This document shows, one piece after another, positions 1-8,478 of a DNA stretch of 64,000 bases. The stretch's first letter is position 1, and every line of letters begins with the position of its first letter. The translations under genes were made by a program, and so were the position numbers. Under the pieces are notes generated by a model. The model did not search any database and was not told the origin of the DNA. It saw only the letters and a list, made by a program, of their open reading frames with translations. The stretch lies in assembly GCA_030682835.1 (NCBI GenBank), contig JAUXNG010000084.1:42920-106919 (forward strand), given 5' to 3'. Source of the DNA: Hydrogenophaga sp. GTDB lineage: Bacteria > Pseudomonadota > Gammaproteobacteria > Burkholderiales > Burkholderiaceae_C.

Positions 1-1185
1 GCGCAGCAGACGAAAGCCCCGGCTGGGTGGCGTCATGAAGCGCGTGCTCTTGCCCGCTTCGTCGATGATCTCGCGCGCCGCCGCCACGCGCTCGGCGCTG
101 TAGCTGGCCAGCAGCGCATCGGGCGCCACGCCGCGCGCCACCAGCGCCAGGCGCCAGGCCAGGGCCTGGGCGTCCTGAAAGCCGGTGTTGGCGCCGCGCA
201 CGCCGAAGATGGGCAGCAGGTGGGCGGCGTCGCCGGTGAAGAGAACGCGGCCGGCGCGGTAGTCCGGCAGGGTCAGCGTGCGGGCGGAATACACCGAACA
301 CCAGTCCATTTCCCAACGCACGCCGGCGTGGCCGATCATGGCCAGCTGCGCGTCGATGCGGTTCTTGAGCGATTCGGGCGCCAGCGCCTGCTCGGGCGTC
401 TCATTGGCCGGCAGCTGGTAGTCCACCCGCCAGATGCCGTGGGGCTCGCGGTGCATCAGGATGGTGTTGCCGGGGTTCCACTCGGGGTCGAAGAAGGCCA
501 GGCGCTCGGTGGGCAGCGGCAGGTCGATGCGGATGTCGGCAATCACGAAGCGGCCCTCGTAAGAGGCGCCTTCGAGCTTCAGGCCCAGCAGCGTGCGGAT
601 GGCCGAGCGCGCGCCGTCGGCGGCCACCAGCCAGTCGGCCTCCAGCCTGTAAGGGCCTTCCGGCGTGTCCACTTCCAGCCGGGCCGTGCGCTCGCCCTGC
701 TCCACCGCCAGCACGCGGTTGCCCCAGCGCAGCTCGATCAGCGGGCTGGCCATCGCGGCGTCCACCAGGTATTCCTCCAGGTACTGCTGCTGCAGGTTGA
801 TCATGGGGAAGAAGCGATCATCCGGGTCGTGCGGCGCCTCCATGCGGAACACGCGCTGGCCGCGGTAGAAAGAATTGCCGAAGCGCCACGGCAGGCCGCT
901 GGCGCTCACGCGGTCGGCCACGCCCACCTGCTGCAGGATCTCCATGGAGCGGCGTGTGAACACGATGGCGCGGCTGCCTTCGGACACCTGGCGCTCCGAC
1001 TCCAGCACCACGCTTTTGACGCCATGGCGCGCCAGTTCCAGCGCCGCCACCAGCCCGATGGGGCCGGCGCCCCCGATCACCACGGAGTGGCGCTGCGCCT
1101 GCGGGTGCTCAGAAGGCAGCCAGGCGTCGAACACCTGGTACTGGTAATAAATGGATGGCCGGGGTTCGGCGTGGGGCTGGTGCAT
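1..1185 (-). CDS. FAD-dependent aromatic monooxygenase-like protein (partial)
   Basis: Flavoprotein of the FAD_binding_3 / PheA-TfdB class; these enzymes use NAD(P)H and oxygen to hydroxylate aromatic rings in the cytoplasm. About 395 residues are visible and the C-terminus lies outside the window. The N-terminal Rossmann dinucleotide motif GAGPIG is at residues 39-44, a DG motif (VAADGARSAIR) near 190, and the second FAD-binding motif GDAAHLLPIFGVRGANTG near 320-340. The ATG at 1185 has an AGGAG ribosome site six bases upstream. A short N-terminal extension (about 33 residues) precedes the FAD fold. The LuxR-type regulator gene lies 105 bases upstream on the same strand, so it may control this gene. 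The substrate cannot be read from the sequence; hydroxyphenylpropionate hydroxylase (MhpA)-like activity is only one possibility. Confidence 0.85.
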   Translation of the reverse strand, partial: MHQPHAEPRPSIYYQYQVFDAWLPSEHPQAQRHSVVIGGAGPIGLVAALELARHGVKSVVLESERQVSEGSRAIVFTRRSMEILQQVGVADRVSASGLPWRFGNSFYRGQRVFRMEAPHDPDDRFFPMINLQQQYLEEYLVDAAMASPLIELRWGNRVLAVEQGERTARLEVDTPEGPYRLEADWLVAADGARSAIRTLLGLKLEGASYEGRFVIADIRIDLPLPTERLAFFDPEWNPGNTILMHREPHGIWRVDYQLPANETPEQALAPESLKNRIDAQLAMIGHAGVRWEMDWCSVYSARTLTLPDYRAGRVLFTGDAAHLLPIFGVRGANTGFQDAQALAWRLALVARGVAPDALLASYSAERVAAAREIIDEAGKSTRFMTPPSRGFRLLR

Positions 1186-1290
1186 GGGGCTCTCCTGCGA
1201 CGGGGTGCGGACGTGCTGCGAAGTGTATGCACCGCTCAGCCGCCGCATGTCCCCGGAAAGGGACATGAACCGCGCCTGGGGCTGTGCGGT

Positions 1291-2130
1291 TCAGGTCGAG
1301 CCTGCCGGCTCGATCAGCAGCGCCATCAGTTCACGCTGACCCGACACACCCAGCTTGCGGCAGACCCGCTTCACGTAGGTCTGCGCGCTCGTGAGCGTCA
1401 GCCCGAGCTGCTGCGCCATCGCATCGGTGGTGCAGCCTCGCATGAGGCAGCGCAGTACGTCGTGGTCGCGCTGCGTCAGTTGCGGCGCACGCTGGCTCAG
1501 CCGGGCCAGCAGCAGGTCCGGCAGGTCCTGCTGCAGCGCCTGGCCGGTGTGGTGCAGGCGCACGGCGTGCACGATCAGCGGCGCGAAGGCTTCCACCAGC
1601 GCAATGGCGGCGTCATCGAACGGCCCGTGCTCGACGCCGCGGTACAGGTTCACCGACAACCATCGACGGCCCTCGAACAGCGCCAGGATGGCCAGGCGCT
1701 CGGCCACCTGCGGCAGTTCGTAGCAGATGCGGCGGTAGTCCGGGTGGGCAATATCGGCACCGCACTGGCGGTGCAGCACAATGCGGGGCTCCGCTGCGCT
1801 GGCCTTTCGGGCGGCGGCCAGTTCGGTGCGCATCACGGTGGCGCTGCCGTCGAGCCGGTAGAAGCGCGACACATAGGCCTCGGAAATGTCGGGCAGCGCC
1901 TGCGTGCGCGAGCGGTCGCCCACCGCCACGATGCGGGGGCGGCCCTGACCCTCGAAGGAAAAAATGGTGCACTGCGCCAGCGGCACGTGCACGCCGATCA
2001 GGCGCAGCAGGTCTTCGGCAACGGCGTGGCGGTCCCCCAGGCCGAGCTTCTGCAGCAGGGCCGTGGCCTGCACCAGCGACACCGCCACGTCGGCGGATGC
2101 CCGGGCGCCCAGAATCCAGTGACTGATCAT
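1291..2130 (-). CDS. LuxR-family transcriptional regulator
   Basis: Cytoplasmic transcription factor of 279 residues. The last 60 or so residues form a LuxR/GerE helix-turn-helix (about residues 215-275), with the typical run [15 protein letters not shown] followed by a helix containing [16 protein letters not shown]. The region before it, roughly residues 20-205, resembles a GAF-type sensor fold, but no ligand motif can be named. The start is taken as ATG at 2130; a GTG nine bases further upstream is in frame, and neither has a convincing ribosome site. It faces away from the crotonase gene and lies upstream of the FAD monooxygenase on the same strand, so regulation of either neighbour is plausible. 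That link is inference. Confidence 0.8.
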   Translation of the reverse strand: MISHWILGARASADVAVSLVQATALLQKLGLGDRHAVAEDLLRLIGVHVPLAQCTIFSFEGQGRPRIVAVGDRSRTQALPDISEAYVSRFYRLDGSATVMRTELAAARKASAAEPRIVLHRQCGADIAHPDYRRICYELPQVAERLAILALFEGRRWLSVNLYRGVEHGPFDDAAIALVEAFAPLIVHAVRLHHTGQALQQDLPDLLLARLSQRAPQLTQRDHDVLRCLMRGCTTDAMAQQLGLTLTSAQTYVKRVCRKLGVSGQRELMALLIEPAGST

Positions 2131-2153
2131 GGCGGGCACTGTACTAGCATGTC

Positions 2154-2223
2154 ACACCCCCGCGCCGCTTCGCGTCACCCCCTCCGGGGGCGGCACCTGC
2201 GGGCCGGGAAACCCGGACCCATG
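2154..2223. repeat. GC-rich triple-hairpin dispersed repeat, copy A
   Basis: Diverged copy of a roughly 70-80 base intergenic repeat also seen near 9691, 20855 and 46065. Read on the minus strand it carries, in order, a CCGG-rich hairpin, a CCCCC/GGGGG hairpin and a block with GCGAAGCGGCGCGGGGG. It lies between the divergent LuxR-type gene and the crotonase gene, so it sits in their shared upstream region. Confidence 0.65.
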
Positions 2224-2314
2224 GTGCCTCTGGCCGGCCCGCACGCTGCGTTGCGGGTGGTGGCCGAGCGCCCTGGCAGGTCACAGGCCCCGCATCACAA
2301 CATCGGAGACACGC

Positions 2315-3217
2315 ATGCCCGACTTCAGCACCTTGAGCATCCAGCCCGACGCAACGAACCCCCGCGTAGCCCGCCTGCTGCTCAACCGCCCCGAGCGGCT
2401 CAACGCCATCAACGACGAGATGCCGCGCGAGATCCGGGCCGCGGTGGACTGGGCCAATGCCGAGCCAGCGGTTCACGTCATCGTGGTGGAGGGCGCGGGC
2501 AAGGGCTTCTGCGGCGGCTACGACCTGAGTCTCTTCGGCCAGGGCGAAATCGACCATCCCTGCCAACAGGAGCGCACGCCTTGGGACCCGATGGTCGACT
2601 ACGCCTACATGAAGCGCAACACGGAAGACTTCATGAGCTTGTGGCGCAGCCCCAAGCCCACCATCGCCAAGGTGCATGGCGCGGCGGTGGCCGGCGGCAG
2701 TGACATTGCGCTGTGCTGCGACCTGCTGGTGATGGCCGAGGACGCGCGCATCGGCTACATGCCCACCCGCGTGTGGGGCTGCCCGACCACGGCCATGTGG
2801 ACCTACCGCCTCGGCCCCACCCGGGCCAAACAGATGATGTTCACAGGCGACGTGATCGACGGCCGCACCGCCGCCGCGTGGGGCCTGGCCAACGAGGCGG
2901 TGCCGCTGGCCGACCTGGAGGCGGCCACGATGCGCCTGGCCAACCGCATCGCAGGCGTGCCGTCGAGCCATCTGGCGATGCACAAGATGGTGGTCAACCA
3001 GGTGATGCTGAGCATGGGCTTGGAGCAGACCCAGCAGATGGCCACGCTCTTCGACGGCATCACACGCCACAACCCGGAGGGGCTCTGGTTCCGCCGCCAT
3101 GCACAAGAAAACGGCTTCAAGTCGGCGGTGCAGTGGCGCGACAGCGGCGAGCCGATTCCCGAAGGCGACGAGGCCCGGGCGCTCATCCGCGACATGGAGG
3201 AGCGCCGAGGTGCCTGA
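2315..3217 (+). CDS. Crotonase / enoyl-CoA hydratase family protein, atypical active site
   Basis: 300-residue member of the crotonase superfamily, which binds acyl-CoA thioesters through an oxyanion hole. The oxyanion segments are visible as [11 protein letters not shown] (residues 62-72) and [12 protein letters not shown] (122-133). The two glutamates that catalyse water addition in classical enoyl-CoA hydratases (Glu144 and Glu164 of the rat enzyme) align with Asp130 and Thr151, so simple hydratase activity is doubtful; another crotonase reaction (isomerase, hydrolase, decarboxylase) is possible. The ATG at 2315 is chosen because GGAGA lies five bases upstream and the homologous fold begins right after it; the frame stays open upstream but runs through repeat sequence. 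Its role is probably fatty or aromatic acyl-CoA breakdown. Substrate unknown. Confidence 0.85.
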   Translation: MPDFSTLSIQPDATNPRVARLLLNRPERLNAINDEMPREIRAAVDWANAEPAVHVIVVEGAGKGFCGGYDLSLFGQGEIDHPCQQERTPWDPMVDYAYMKRNTEDFMSLWRSPKPTIAKVHGAAVAGGSDIALCCDLLVMAEDARIGYMPTRVWGCPTTAMWTYRLGPTRAKQMMFTGDVIDGRTAAAWGLANEAVPLADLEAATMRLANRIAGVPSSHLAMHKMVVNQVMLSMGLEQTQQMATLFDGITRHNPEGLWFRRHAQENGFKSAVQWRDSGEPIPEGDEARALIRDMEERRGA

Positions 3218-3346
3218 CGAGCGGCCACCGCAAGCAACAGGTGTGACCATGCACGGTGTGCGTCTGGTTACGCCTCTTACCCCGCGTGCAATGTTGAGCC
3301 CCGCGCGGCCATTAGCATGACCGCTTCACTTTTTGAAGGAGCTGGC

Positions 3347-3916
3347 ATGGCATTGCACTTTGGTAAACGAGAGAGCGAACTCCCGAAACCCCTCAACACC
3401 GGCATGAACCCGCAGCGCTATGGGGTGACACCCGGCAGCGCCCCTGGCCAGCCGCAAGGCGCACCCGCTACCTCGTCGGCTCCCGAAGCACCGTCCAGCA
3501 GCGCAGCAAAACCCGCGGGCTCGGAAACCAGCGGCAGCAAGCTCACGGTGGGGCCGAACATCAAGCTCAAGGGCGTCGAAATCACCGACTGCGACACGCT
3601 CGTGGTGGAAGGCATGGTTGAGGCGACGATGGATTCGCGCGTGATCCAGATCGCCGAACAGGGTGAGTTCAAAGGCTCCGCCGAAATCGACATTGCCGAG
3701 ATCCACGGCGCGTTCGACGGCAACCTCACCGTGCGCCAGAAGCTGGTGATCTATGCCACCGGCCGCGTCACCGGCACGATCCGTTACGGCAAGGTCGTCA
3801 TCGAAGAAGGCGGACAGCTCTCGGGCGATATCGAGTGCACGCTGGGCGGCACACGCTCAGCCAGCAAGCAGACACAGCAGCAGCCCGCACAACCGTCCAT
3901 GGCGCTGGCCGCCTGA
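3347..3916 (+). CDS. Bactofilin (polymer-forming cytoskeletal protein)
   Basis: Bactofilins polymerise without nucleotide into filaments that scaffold cell-wall or polar structures at the inner face of the membrane. The protein has 189 residues. An N-terminal tail of about 65 residues is rich in Pro, Ser, Ala and Gly and looks disordered. It is followed by the right-handed beta-helix core (about residues 68-165), with regularly spaced hydrophobic and Gly positions in segments such as VEGMVEA, GEFKGSAEIDIAEIHG and TGRVTGTIRYGKVVIEEGG. A short Gln/Ser-rich tail ends it. The ATG at 3347 follows GAAGGAG with good spacing, which favours it over the in-frame ATG at 3317. It stands alone, downstream of the crotonase and upstream of gspA. 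Confidence 0.9.
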   Translation: MALHFGKRESELPKPLNTGMNPQRYGVTPGSAPGQPQGAPATSSAPEAPSSSAAKPAGSETSGSKLTVGPNIKLKGVEITDCDTLVVEGMVEATMDSRVIQIAEQGEFKGSAEIDIAEIHGAFDGNLTVRQKLVIYATGRVTGTIRYGKVVIEEGGQLSGDIECTLGGTRSASKQTQQQPAQPSMALAA

Positions 3917-3929
3917 GCGATCCCACTCT

Positions 3930-3975
3930 GCCCGCCACCGAGCCCCTGGGTCGGGGCGGCGGGCACGGGTGTTTT
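3930..3975 (+). terminator. Possible intrinsic terminator after the bactofilin gene
   Basis: The arms GCCCGCC (3930-3936) and GGCGGGC (3958-3964) can pair around a C/G-rich interior, and a short TTTT run follows at 3972-3975. The stem is interrupted and the T run is short and offset, so termination strength is uncertain. Confidence 0.4.
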
Positions 3976-4074
3976 GCTGGCTGAGTGGCCGCTAAGGGGC
4001 ATCAGCTGACGGCAGTACGTCAAGCCGACGACGCCCCTGTCGCCGCCACCGGTGAAGCCCGTTATCCTCTGGCC

Positions 4075-5778
4075 ATGTACGCAGGTTACTTCGGCCTCAC
4101 GCAACTCCCCTTTTCGATCGCCCCCGATCCCCGCTACCTCTTCATGAGCGAGCGGCACCGGGAGGCATTGGCGCACCTGTTGTACGGGGTGGAGGGCGGC
4201 GGCGGCTTCGTGCTGCTCAGCGGCGAGATCGGCGCGGGCAAGACCACCATCTGCCGCTGCTTCCTGGAGCAGATACCAGCCCATTGCAACGTCGCTTACA
4301 TCTTCAACCCGAAGCTTACGGTGGCCGAGCTGCTGCGCACCGTGTGCGTCGAGTTCCACATACCCGTGCCCCAGGAAGGTTCGGCCCCGGTCACGCTCAA
4401 GACCTACATCGACCAGCTCAACGAGCACCTGCTGCGCAGCCACGCGGCTGGCCAGCACAACGTGCTGATCATCGACGAGGCGCAGAACCTCACCCCGCAC
4501 GTACTGGAACAGCTGCGCCTGCTCACCAACCTGGAAACCAGCGAGCGCAAGCTGTTGCAGATCATCCTGATCGGGCAGCCCGAACTGCGGCAGCTGCTGG
4601 CGCAACCCGAGCTGGAGCAGCTGGCCCAGCGCGTCATTGCGCGCTTTCACCTCGGCGCACTGGACGAAGGCGAAACCCGGCAATATGTGCAGCACCGCAT
4701 GGCGGTCGCGGGCCTGCAGGGGCCGCTGCCTTTTTCCGAGGCGGCGCTGCGCCGTGTCCACCTGCTCACCCGGGGCGTTCCCCGGCGTATCAATTTGTTG
4801 TGCGACCGTGCGCTGCTGGGCGCCTACGCCAGCCGAATACCGCGTGTGGAGCGGGCAGTGGTTGACAAGGCGGCGTCCGAAGTGTTTGAGACTGCAGACA
4901 CGGTTTCCCCGGCCAATTCCACGCCGCGCGTGAAGCGGCGCGTGGGCAGCCTCCTGCTCGGTGCCCTTGGTGGCGCGGTGTCGGCCGCCGCGGTGATCGG
5001 GCTCTGGCTGCCCCAACTGTCGCGGGATCAGCCACCGGTACCAAGCCCTGCCGCCGCTGCACCCGAGGCACCCGCTGGCGACACAGCCGCGTCCAGCCGG
5101 GGCACCACCCCCGGGGAGCCGGCCGGCGAACCAGCGCAGCAGGCCACCGAGGTGGCTGCGGCAGCACCGGCGCCCACCCTCGGCCTGCCTCCCGCCGACG
5201 CCTTGCTGCGCAGCGAGACGGCTGGTCTGAGGGTGCTGGGGTCTGTGTGGGGCCATCCCCTGCGGGACGACGACCCCTGCGCCAGTGCCGCACGATGGGA
5301 ACTGCAGTGCTATCGCACCACCCGCATGACGCTCAACGGCCTGCAACAGATGGACCGCCCCGCCGTGCTGCAGCTGCACCTGCCCGGGCAGGCGATGGGC
5401 TGGGTGGTGCTCACGGCCATGGCCACGGACGGTGCCACCCTGCACACCGGCGAACAAAGCTGGAAGGTGCCCCTGACAGCACTGGCCGACACCTGGCGGG
5501 GCGAGTACGCCACGCTCTGGCGCACGCCGCCCGATCAGAAAGACCGCCCCTCGGCCACCCGCTGGGACCCCGGCGTGGGCTGGCTGGCAGAACAACTGCA
5601 GACCTTGCAGACGCGCGGCCAGGTGCCGGCCGATGCGTCGGACGCTCAAGCCCGCATCCGTGCGTTTCAGCGCACCCAGGGTCTGCAGGGGGATGGCCTG
5701 GCCGGCCCCATGACGCTGATGCTGCTCAACCGTGCCGCCGGGGTTGACGAACCACGACTGGCGCCGACCGCGCCCTGA
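4075..5778 (+). CDS. gspA: GspA/ExeA-like AAA ATPase with peptidoglycan-binding domain
   Basis: Inner-membrane ATPase which, with GspB, helps place the type II secretion secretin through the peptidoglycan. In the 567-residue protein an N-terminal cytoplasmic AAA domain shows Walker A GEIGAGKT (residues 50-57) and Walker B LIIDEAQNL; one membrane span lies near residues 287-310; a Pro/Ala-rich periplasmic stretch follows; and a C-terminal peptidoglycan-binding domain (about 522-560) contains ARIRAFQRTQGLQGDG. The start with MYAGYFGLTQLPFSIAPDP is typical for the family. gspB follows after four bases, so the pair is co-transcribed. No other type II secretion genes are adjacent. Confidence 0.9.
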   Translation: MYAGYFGLTQLPFSIAPDPRYLFMSERHREALAHLLYGVEGGGGFVLLSGEIGAGKTTICRCFLEQIPAHCNVAYIFNPKLTVAELLRTVCVEFHIPVPQEGSAPVTLKTYIDQLNEHLLRSHAAGQHNVLIIDEAQNLTPHVLEQLRLLTNLETSERKLLQIILIGQPELRQLLAQPELEQLAQRVIARFHLGALDEGETRQYVQHRMAVAGLQGPLPFSEAALRRVHLLTRGVPRRINLLCDRALLGAYASRIPRVERAVVDKAASEVFETADTVSPANSTPRVKRRVGSLLLGALGGAVSAAAVIGLWLPQLSRDQPPVPSPAAAAPEAPAGDTAASSRGTTPGEPAGEPAQQATEVAAAAPAPTLGLPPADALLRSETAGLRVLGSVWGHPLRDDDPCASAARWELQCYRTTRMTLNGLQQMDRPAVLQLHLPGQAMGWVVLTAMATDGATLHTGEQSWKVPLTALADTWRGEYATLWRTPPDQKDRPSATRWDPGVGWLAEQLQTLQTRGQVPADASDAQARIRAFQRTQGLQGDGLAGPMTLMLLNRAAGVDEPRLAPTAP

Positions 5779-5782
5779 ACCC

Positions 5783-6517
5783 ATGTCTTACATCCTTGAC
5801 GCCCTAAAGCGTGCGGACGCCGACCGCGAGCGAGGCCATGTGCCTGGGCTGCACAGCCAGACGGCCGGTGTGGCGGGCTCTTCAAGTGCAGGCCAGCAGC
5901 GCCACAGCCAGCGCACGGCCTGGCTGGCCTGGGTGGTTATCGCGCTGCTGGTGGCGGTGGCGGCCATTTGGTGGTGGTCACGCCTGCCCCGCGCTGATCC
6001 CGGCGTGGAATTGGCGGCACCCAGGATGGACAGCGCCCCGGCACCTGCGCGCCCTGAGCCAGCGCCCCCGGAAACAGCCCCGGCGGCCAGTGCCACGGTG
6101 GCTGAGCCAGCGATCCCCCGCCCCACCCCGCCGGTGCTGCCCATCCTGGCCCCACCGCCTGCCCCGCCCAGCACGGCCCCGGCGGCGGTCAGCGCCCGAC
6201 CGGGTTCCGCAGCAACCGGTACGGGCGCCCCGGTGGCAGCGCCTGCGGTGGCCGAACCGTCTGCGCCTGCTTCCAGCACGGCCACGGCGCCGGTGCCCCG
6301 CTTCGCGGACCTGGCGCCAGAGCTGCGTGCCCAGCTGCCCGCCGTGAGCATCAACGGGTCCACGTATTCGCAGAACCCCGCTCACCGCATGCTCATTGCC
6401 AACGGCAAGGTGGTGCAGGAAGGTGGTGAAATCTCGCCCGGTCTGAAACTGGAAACCATCGGCCCGCGCAGCGCCGTGCTGAACCACCTGGGCACGCGCT
6501 ACAGCATCGGCTACTGA
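5783..6517 (+). CDS. gspB: GspB/ExeB-like type II secretion assembly protein
   Basis: Partner of GspA in secretin assembly. The 244-residue protein begins with the family signature MSYILDALKRADADRERG, has one membrane span at residues 46-67, then a long Pro/Ala-rich periplasmic linker, and ends with the conserved GspB C-terminal domain (about 190-244), including INGSTYSQNPAHRMLIANG and a final GTRYSIGY. This topology places the C-terminal domain in the periplasm. It begins four bases after the gspA stop. Low complexity in the linker is usual for the family. Confidence 0.9.
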   Translation: MSYILDALKRADADRERGHVPGLHSQTAGVAGSSSAGQQRHSQRTAWLAWVVIALLVAVAAIWWWSRLPRADPGVELAAPRMDSAPAPARPEPAPPETAPAASATVAEPAIPRPTPPVLPILAPPPAPPSTAPAAVSARPGSAATGTGAPVAAPAVAEPSAPASSTATAPVPRFADLAPELRAQLPAVSINGSTYSQNPAHRMLIANGKVVQEGGEISPGLKLETIGPRSAVLNHLGTRYSIGY

Positions 6518-6548
6518 TCGCTCTTCGTCCACCCATCCGCCTCCCCCC

Positions 6549-7181
6549 ATGCCCACGGGTACTCTGCCCTCCCCCCTGTTATCCGTACGCGACCTGCACT
6601 TTGCCTGGCCCCACGGCGTGCTGTTCGATTCGCTGAGCTTCGAGCTGCCGCCGGGTGTGAGCCTGGTCCAGGGCGACGACGGCAGCGGCAAGAGCACCCT
6701 GCTCGCGCTGCTGGCCGGCGAGCGGGCGGCCCATCGCGGCAGCCTGCAGGTGGGCGGCACGGCGCTGCACGAAGCGCCAGACGAGTACCGCCGCCAGGTG
6801 TTCTGGATCGACCCGCAGAGCGATGCGTTGGATGCGGTGAGCGCCAGCGCCTGGCTGGGCAGCGTGGCACCCCGCTACCCGGCCTTCCGGGCTGACGTGC
6901 TGGCCGACCTGATCGAGGGCTTCGAGCTGGCGACCCATCTGGACAAGCCCATGTACATGCTGTCCACCGGCAGCAAGCGCAAGGTGTGGCTGAGCGCCGG
7001 CTTCGCGGCCGGGGCGCCGCTCACGCTGATCGACCAGCCATTCGCCGCGCTCGATGGCCCGTCCATGCGCTTCCTGCGCACGCTGCTGCAGGAAGCAGCG
7101 GAACACCCGACCCGCGCCTGGCTGCTGGCTGACCACGCCGCGCCCGAGGGCGTGCCGCTGGCACAGGTCATCGACCTCTGA
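6549..7181 (+). CDS. Orphan ABC transporter ATP-binding protein with Gln at the catalytic Glu position
   Basis: ABC-type nucleotide-binding domain of 210 residues with no permease gene beside it. Walker A is GDDGSGKST (residues 42-50). The signature motif is weak (LSTGSKRKV, near 138). Walker B is LTLIDQPFAALD, with Asp162 followed by Gln163 where ABC ATPases normally have the catalytic Glu. The H-loop His is present in LLADHAAPEG. An E-to-Q change at this site usually traps ATP and blocks hydrolysis, so the protein may be a slow ATPase or an ATP-dependent switch. It starts 31 bases after gspB on the same strand, so it may belong to the same transcript, but a link to secretion is only positional. 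Confidence 0.8.
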   Translation: MPTGTLPSPLLSVRDLHFAWPHGVLFDSLSFELPPGVSLVQGDDGSGKSTLLALLAGERAAHRGSLQVGGTALHEAPDEYRRQVFWIDPQSDALDAVSASAWLGSVAPRYPAFRADVLADLIEGFELATHLDKPMYMLSTGSKRKVWLSAGFAAGAPLTLIDQPFAALDGPSMRFLRTLLQEAAEHPTRAWLLADHAAPEGVPLAQVIDL

Positions 7182-7202
7182 ACGCCGCGCGCCGCGGCGG
7201 CT

Positions 7203-8357
7203 TCAGCGACCGCCCAGCCCCATGCCCCGCGAGATCACCTCTTTCATGATCTCGTTCGTGCCACCGTAGATGCGCTGCACGCGGGCATCGGCATAGGCGC
7301 GGGTGATCGGGTATTCCCACATATAGCCGTAGCCGCCGAAGAGCTGCACGCACTCGTCCATCACCTTGCACTGCAGGTCGCTGCACCAGTACTTGGCCAT
7401 GCTGGCGGTGGCGGTGTCGAGCTGGCCCACCGCGACGAGTTCGCAGCACTTGTCCACGAACACGCGCGCCACCTGCACCTCGGTCTGCATTTCGGCCAGC
7501 TTGTAGCGGGTGTTCTGGAACGCGGCCACGGTCTGGCCGAAGACCTTGCGGTCTTTCACGTAGGCCACCGTCCAGTCGATCGCGGCCTGCGCAGCCGCCA
7601 CCGCGCTGATGGCGATCTGCAGGCGTTCCCAGGGCAGCTGCTCCATCAGGCAGATAAAGCCCCTGCCTTCGGTGCCCAGCAGGTTCTCGGCCGGCACACG
7701 CACGTTGTCGAAGAACAGCTCGGACGTGTCCTGCGCCTTCATGCCCAGCTTCTTCAGGCGCTTGCCCTTCTCGAAGCCCGGCATGCCGCGCTCGACCAGC
7801 AAGAGGCTGGTGCCCTTGGCCCCGGCCGCCGGGTCGGTCTTGGCGACGACGATCACCAGGTCGGCGTGCCAGCCGTTGGTGATGAAGGTCTTGCTGCCGT
7901 TGAGCAGGTAGCTACCGTCGGCCTGCTTGATGGCGGTGGATTTCACGCCCTGCAGGTCGGAACCGGCGGCGGGTTCGCTCATGGCGATGGCGCCCACCAT
8001 CTCGCCCGTGGCCAGCAGGGGCAGGTACTTCTGCTTCTGCGCCTCGGTGCCGTAATGCAGGATGTACGGCGCCACGATCTCGCTGTGCAGCCCGTAGCCA
8101 ATGCCGCTGAAGCCGCCTCGCGCCAGCTCTTCCATCTGCACCACCGAGTACAGCTTGTCGGCGTTTGAGCCGCCGTAGGTCTCGGGCATGGTCATGCACA
8201 GAAAGCCGTTCTCGCCTGCCTTGCGCCAGACGGCACGGTCCACATAGCCCTGCTCCTCCCACGCCTCATGAAAAGGCGCGATTTCCTTGTCCATGAATCG
8301 GCGAAAACTGTCACGGAAGGCCTCGTGGTCGGCGTTGAAAAGGGTGCGGTCGATCAT
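7203..8357 (-). CDS. Acyl-CoA dehydrogenase, LCAD/IVD-type active site
   Basis: FAD-dependent acyl-CoA dehydrogenase of 384 residues, the first step of beta-oxidation, passing electrons to ETF. Family motifs are visible: AMSEPAAGSDLQGVKSTA (about 125-142), FITNGWHADL, and a C-terminal FGGYGYMWEYPITRAYAD followed by IYGGTNEIMKEV. Gly stands in IYGGTNE where medium-chain enzymes carry the catalytic Glu. The sequence PWERLQIA (Glu244) matches the position that supplies the base in long-chain and isovaleryl-CoA dehydrogenases, so I infer a long- or branched-chain-type enzyme. It is divergent from the thiolase gene, with which it shares a 121-base control region, and convergent with the orphan ABC gene. 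Confidence 0.93.
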   Translation of the reverse strand: MIDRTLFNADHEAFRDSFRRFMDKEIAPFHEAWEEQGYVDRAVWRKAGENGFLCMTMPETYGGSNADKLYSVVQMEELARGGFSGIGYGLHSEIVAPYILHYGTEAQKQKYLPLLATGEMVGAIAMSEPAAGSDLQGVKSTAIKQADGSYLLNGSKTFITNGWHADLVIVVAKTDPAAGAKGTSLLLVERGMPGFEKGKRLKKLGMKAQDTSELFFDNVRVPAENLLGTEGRGFICLMEQLPWERLQIAISAVAAAQAAIDWTVAYVKDRKVFGQTVAAFQNTRYKLAEMQTEVQVARVFVDKCCELVAVGQLDTATASMAKYWCSDLQCKVMDECVQLFGGYGYMWEYPITRAYADARVQRIYGGTNEIMKEVISRGMGLGGR

Positions 8358-8478
8358 GGCGTGTCACCTATCAGACTGTTGAACAGATTTATACAAAGCG
8401 CTTGCTTGGCAAAAGTCTATACTGAATCGGTTTTTCAGCAAGCCGGGCGGACGCCCACCCAGTTCCCCAGGAGACAGC
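8358..8478. promoter_or_regulatory. Divergent control region of the beta-oxidation genes
   Basis: This 121-base gap separates the start codons of the acyl-CoA dehydrogenase (minus) and the thiolase (plus). It is locally AT-rich, with TATACT at 8418-8423 on the plus strand, TATAAA (8394 down to 8389) on the minus strand, and the self-complementary octamer AAGCGCTT at 8397-8404 between them. A regulator bound there could control both directions. The -35 elements are not convincing, so exact promoters are not assigned. Confidence 0.4.

Noticed and set aside
2129..2314. 62-codon N-terminal extension of the crotonase
   Set aside because: It is translated repeat copy A with no family similarity, and a good ribosome site precedes 2315.
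220..2703. Long plus-strand open frame of 827 codons
   Set aside because: It is the complement of the FAD monooxygenase and LuxR-type genes and shows no family motif; long antisense frames are usual at this GC content.
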